Assembly: GCF_013393385.1 (NCBI RefSeq)
Contig: NZ_AP023239.1
Location: 992,001 to 1,056,000, forward strand
DNA: 64,000 nt
Direction: 5' to 3'
Source of the DNA: Paenibacillus sp. URB8-2
GTDB lineage: Bacteria > Bacillota > Bacilli > Paenibacillales > Paenibacillaceae
Part shown: positions 62,401-64,000 of the stretch, piece after piece
Layout of the letters: every line of letters begins with the position of its first letter
Numbering within the stretch: position 1 is the stretch's first letter
Notes under the pieces: generated by a model
Told to the model about the DNA's origin: nothing
Database searches by the model: none
What the model saw: the letters and a program-made list of their open reading frames with translations, nothing else
Translations under genes and position numbers: made by a program

Positions 62401-64000
62401 GGCAAAGAGATGTACGCTTCGACTTCCTTCGCCAACGCGCCGAACGGACGTCGGATCATACTGGCCTGGATGACCAACTGGGACTATCCGTTCAGCTTCC
62501 CGACCTCGCCGTGGAAGGGAGAGCTGACGGTGCCGCGCGAATTGTCGCTGAAGACGACAGCGGACGGCCTGCGTCTGGCGCAGGCTCCGATTGCGGAGCT
62601 TGAGACCTTGCGGGGCGCGCCATTCTCGGTTACCGATACTTCCGTCTCTGAGGATACGGACAATATCCTGGCTTCTTCCTTCGGCAATGCTTATGAAATT
62701 GAGGCCGAGCTTGAACTGCCTCAGAGAGGAGCCGCTTCGGAATTCGGATTCTTATTGCGCGAAGGCGGCGACCAGCGGACCGCTATCGGTTACCGCGCAG
62801 GGGACGGCACGCTGTTCATCGATCGTTCCGCTTCCGGACGGACCGATTTCTCATCCAAGTTCTCCACCCTGCATGAGGCCCATGTGCCGGTAGTGAACTC
62901 CACGCTGAAGGTGCGCATTCTGGTGGACCAATCCTCCATCGAGGTGTTTGCAGCGGATGGCACGGCGGTGTTCTCCGATGTGATTTTTCCGGGTGCGGCG
63001 CGGAGCGGCATGAGCTTTTACGCCAAGGGCGGCGCGGTGAAGGTGAAGTCCTTGAAGGTATATCCGCTGAAAAATATTTGGAACGGCGAGTTTCAGCCGG
63101 ACGACTCGGCCGGCCGGATCATTCTGGACAGCAGTGTGCTGGAGCTGGGCTCCGGGGAATCCAAGGAGATCTACGCCAATGTGCTGCCGCATGAGTCCGC
63201 GAAGGAGTTAGTCTGGACCTCCGCCGACGAATCAGTCGTCAAGGCCGAGCCGTCCGGTTCCGGCAGCGCCGTGCTGAAGGCCGTGGCGCCGGGGACGGCG
63301 GCCGTTACCGTACAGACGTCTGACGGAAGCCTGTCAGCCGTCATTCAAGTGACCGTGGGTATATTCCATACGAATCTGAAAAACTGGAAGCCAAATTCCA
63401 GCTGGGCGGTGACATCCGAGGGCATCCGGGGCACCTTTGACAGCGACTCCAACTATATGTCGGGGGATCGGGCGGCGGATTTCACCTATGAAGCCGACGT
63501 TATGCTCCCGAGCACCGGCGGAGCCGGATCGATTCTGTTCCGGTCGAACACCGACGGTACGAGCGCTTACTATTTCAACCTTGATCCCAATTTGAAGGCT
63601 GCGCGGCTGTTCTATATGGCCGATGGCCAGTTCCAGGACCGGCAGGTGCTGGCGAAAGTGCCAATGGCTCTGACGACGGGAGTGAAGCATCATGCCAAAA
63701 TCACAGCCGTGGGCACGCGGATCACAATCGAGCTGGACGGACGGCAAATTATTGATGTAGACGACGATACCTATCGTCAGGGCGCATTCGGTGTGAATGT
63801 ATTCGGCGGGGACGCCTATTACCAGAACGTCAATGTAACCGGGGCAACGGCGGCTGATGATTCGGTCTACCGTTTCATAAATGAGGGGACGGGAGCGGCG
63901 CTTGCGGCCGACAGCCAAAATTCCCTAGCCTTGCTGAGAACGGCGCCTGAACAGGAATCGGTCAATCAATACTGGAGCTATTACCCGATCAAAAATAACG
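59446..64000 (+). CDS. Large secreted multidomain GH32 levanase/fructanase (3' partial)
   Basis: Open to the window's right end (over 1500 codons). The TTG at 59446 is preferred because GGGAG lies eight bases upstream; ATGs at 59404, 59419 and 59431 are in frame without a site. Order: signal peptide (VAVLLLGTVIFPG); four CBM66-like/LamG-like beta-sandwich units (59617-61610), the first two recently duplicated; GH32 catalytic domain (61618-63080) with SDPNGLVYFEGEYHLF, NWDFRDPKV and WECPDLFPL; an Ig-like BIG2 domain (63115-63355); another CBM66-like unit (63361-63843); and the start of a ricin-type lectin domain. It probably cuts extracellular levan or inulin and feeds the two cytoplasmic GH32 enzymes. 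Confidence 0.9.
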   Translation, partial: MGRGKKLRGKVWLNAWVAVLLLGTVIFPGSYSVAWAASVADVTYGESISESVSISGANSNLSGWTARDKGIIEETADGLKLSSSENGFALSAEQGESFSYETDVTLLQNSGVVSLIFRSNDSGWGSYMAQLDPGADILKLKDANGDRVLKTESVPLEVGQTYHLKVTAEGASLKVYWNGGSEPLIQVSDSAYTGGYFGMHVWNSSAVFQNINMQVINTETKPGTVNGNLSGWTAKDKGSIEETADGLRLSSSENGFALSAEQGESFSYEADVTLLQNSGVVSLIFRSNDSGWGSYMAQLDPGADILKMKDADGDRVLQTESVPLEAGQTYHLKVTADGASLKVYWNGGSDPLLEAEDTAHTGGYFGMHVWNSAAVFQNIYAGPLGEPQPIEMSGVSSNLTGWTQRGIGTASSGPEGLQLSASGAVTVMSDTYAQDFTYESDIMLKSADTAGSLLLRSDKEGRNALLVQVDGKAGKIRLADAGSGQSDRLWIEKSIAVLPGVSYHVKVKADGNRIKVYWNGKYDPIISAETELYSVNKGLGLRGAGTAVFQNIKVSDLLTNIEGLSNADGLWMKDFQGLKGTAQGAQWSLHLSETQAEDFVLEGNVTISVYSPSAEAALLFRANEDGSGYWLQLNANEGTVKLVKSGSAGREVLASSSDIPLAPGKKHHIEIHAAGSKISVYVDGYKGAVAQLEDSTYASGLTGFAVAGGSAYFQDVYLTPSGGYYNEIYRPAYHYTPARGSASDPNGLVYFEGEYHLFHQDGGQWAHAVSTDLVHWKRLPLALKWNDMGHIWSGSAVADETNASGLFGDSGGKGLIAYYTSFNPDKTGGNQKIGLAFSKDKGRTWQYYGDGAVIQNPGYVSPNEPGNWDFRDPKVVRDEVNNRWVMVVSGGDHIRFFTSENLIDWTLTDTFGYGSYIRGGVWECPDLFPLPVDGNASNMKWVLMLSSGANPKTNGSDAEYFIGDLTPEGKFVNDNPAGTVLRTDYGKEMYASTSFANAPNGRRIILAWMTNWDYPFSFPTSPWKGELTVPRELSLKTTADGLRLAQAPIAELETLRGAPFSVTDTSVSEDTDNILASSFGNAYEIEAELELPQRGAASEFGFLLREGGDQRTAIGYRAGDGTLFIDRSASGRTDFSSKFSTLHEAHVPVVNSTLKVRILVDQSSIEVFAADGTAVFSDVIFPGAARSGMSFYAKGGAVKVKSLKVYPLKNIWNGEFQPDDSAGRIILDSSVLELGSGESKEIYANVLPHESAKELVWTSADESVVKAEPSGSGSAVLKAVAPGTAAVTVQTSDGSLSAVIQVTVGIFHTNLKNWKPNSSWAVTSEGIRGTFDSDSNYMSGDRAADFTYEADVMLPSTGGAGSILFRSNTDGTSAYYFNLDPNLKAARLFYMADGQFQDRQVLAKVPMALTTGVKHHAKITAVGTRITIELDGRQIIDVDDDTYRQGAFGVNVFGGDAYYQNVNVTGATAADDSVYRFINEGTGAALAADSQNSLALLRTAPEQESVNQYWSYYPIKNN
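59617..60600 (+). repeat. Recent 504-bp in-frame tandem duplication of a binding module
   Basis: Units at 59617-60120 and 60121-60600 are highly similar at the DNA level with an exact offset of 504 bases (168 codons). An example is AACGGCTTCGCGCTGTC at 59701 and 60205. The next two modules are related only at the protein level. Confidence 0.88.

Overview
The window looks like chromosomal DNA of a Paenibacillus-type Firmicute. The evidence is strong purine-rich Shine-Dalgarno sites, frequent GTG and TTG starts, secreted stalk-type (copper amine oxidase N-terminal-like) proteins, an SLH-domain surface protein under a c-di-GMP riboswitch, and many glycoside hydrolases each paired with an AraC or LacI regulator. 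The genus is an inference from gene content; no rRNA or other marker is present.

Positions 1-22250 are the right-hand part of a siphovirus-type prophage. In order it carries a sigma-like late regulator (partial), a small Acb2/Tad1-type anti-defence protein, both terminase subunits, portal, minor capsid protein, scaffold and major capsid protein. Head-tail joining proteins follow, then the tail tube, a tail assembly chaperone pair in two frames, tape measure, distal tail and hub proteins, a secreted stalk protein with its own promoter, and a beta-helix tail fibre. After these come an AT-rich acyltransferase, holin, M15 endolysin, a second holin and a small cargo cassette. The prophage stops at a 3' half of tRNA-Gly(UCC) with no matching 5' half, which marks the right attachment site. 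Integrase, repressor and replication genes must lie to the left of the window.

Positions 22251-45400 are ordinary chromosome: a LysR regulator, a secreted stalk-domain protein, a PerR-type catalase, an alpha-glucan phosphorylase divergent from ribokinase, aroD, a carboxymuconolactone decarboxylase-like protein, a broken SLH surface protein behind an intact c-di-GMP-I riboswitch, a TipAS-type MerR regulator, a DnaQ-like exonuclease, a CYTH protein, threonine synthase, an oxidoreductase, a radical SAM protein, and a rarD-arsR pair surrounded by three unrelated tandem repeat arrays.

Positions 44483-64000 are mostly sugar catabolism. There is an AraC regulator divergent from a GH31 alpha-xylosidase, an AraC regulator divergent from a GH42 beta-galactosidase, and a LacI regulator divergent from three consecutive GH32 fructan hydrolases. 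Two of the GH32 enzymes lack a signal peptide; the third is a very large secreted multidomain enzyme that runs off the window. Together they suggest outside-the-cell cleavage of fructan and completion inside, under repressor and probably catabolite control. Between these lie a hydrolase-PadR pair with palindromic operators and an MFS exporter preceded by an eight-codon leader peptide and a hairpin next to its ribosome binding site, a layout typical of inducible resistance genes.

No CRISPR array, intact insertion sequence or rRNA gene was seen.
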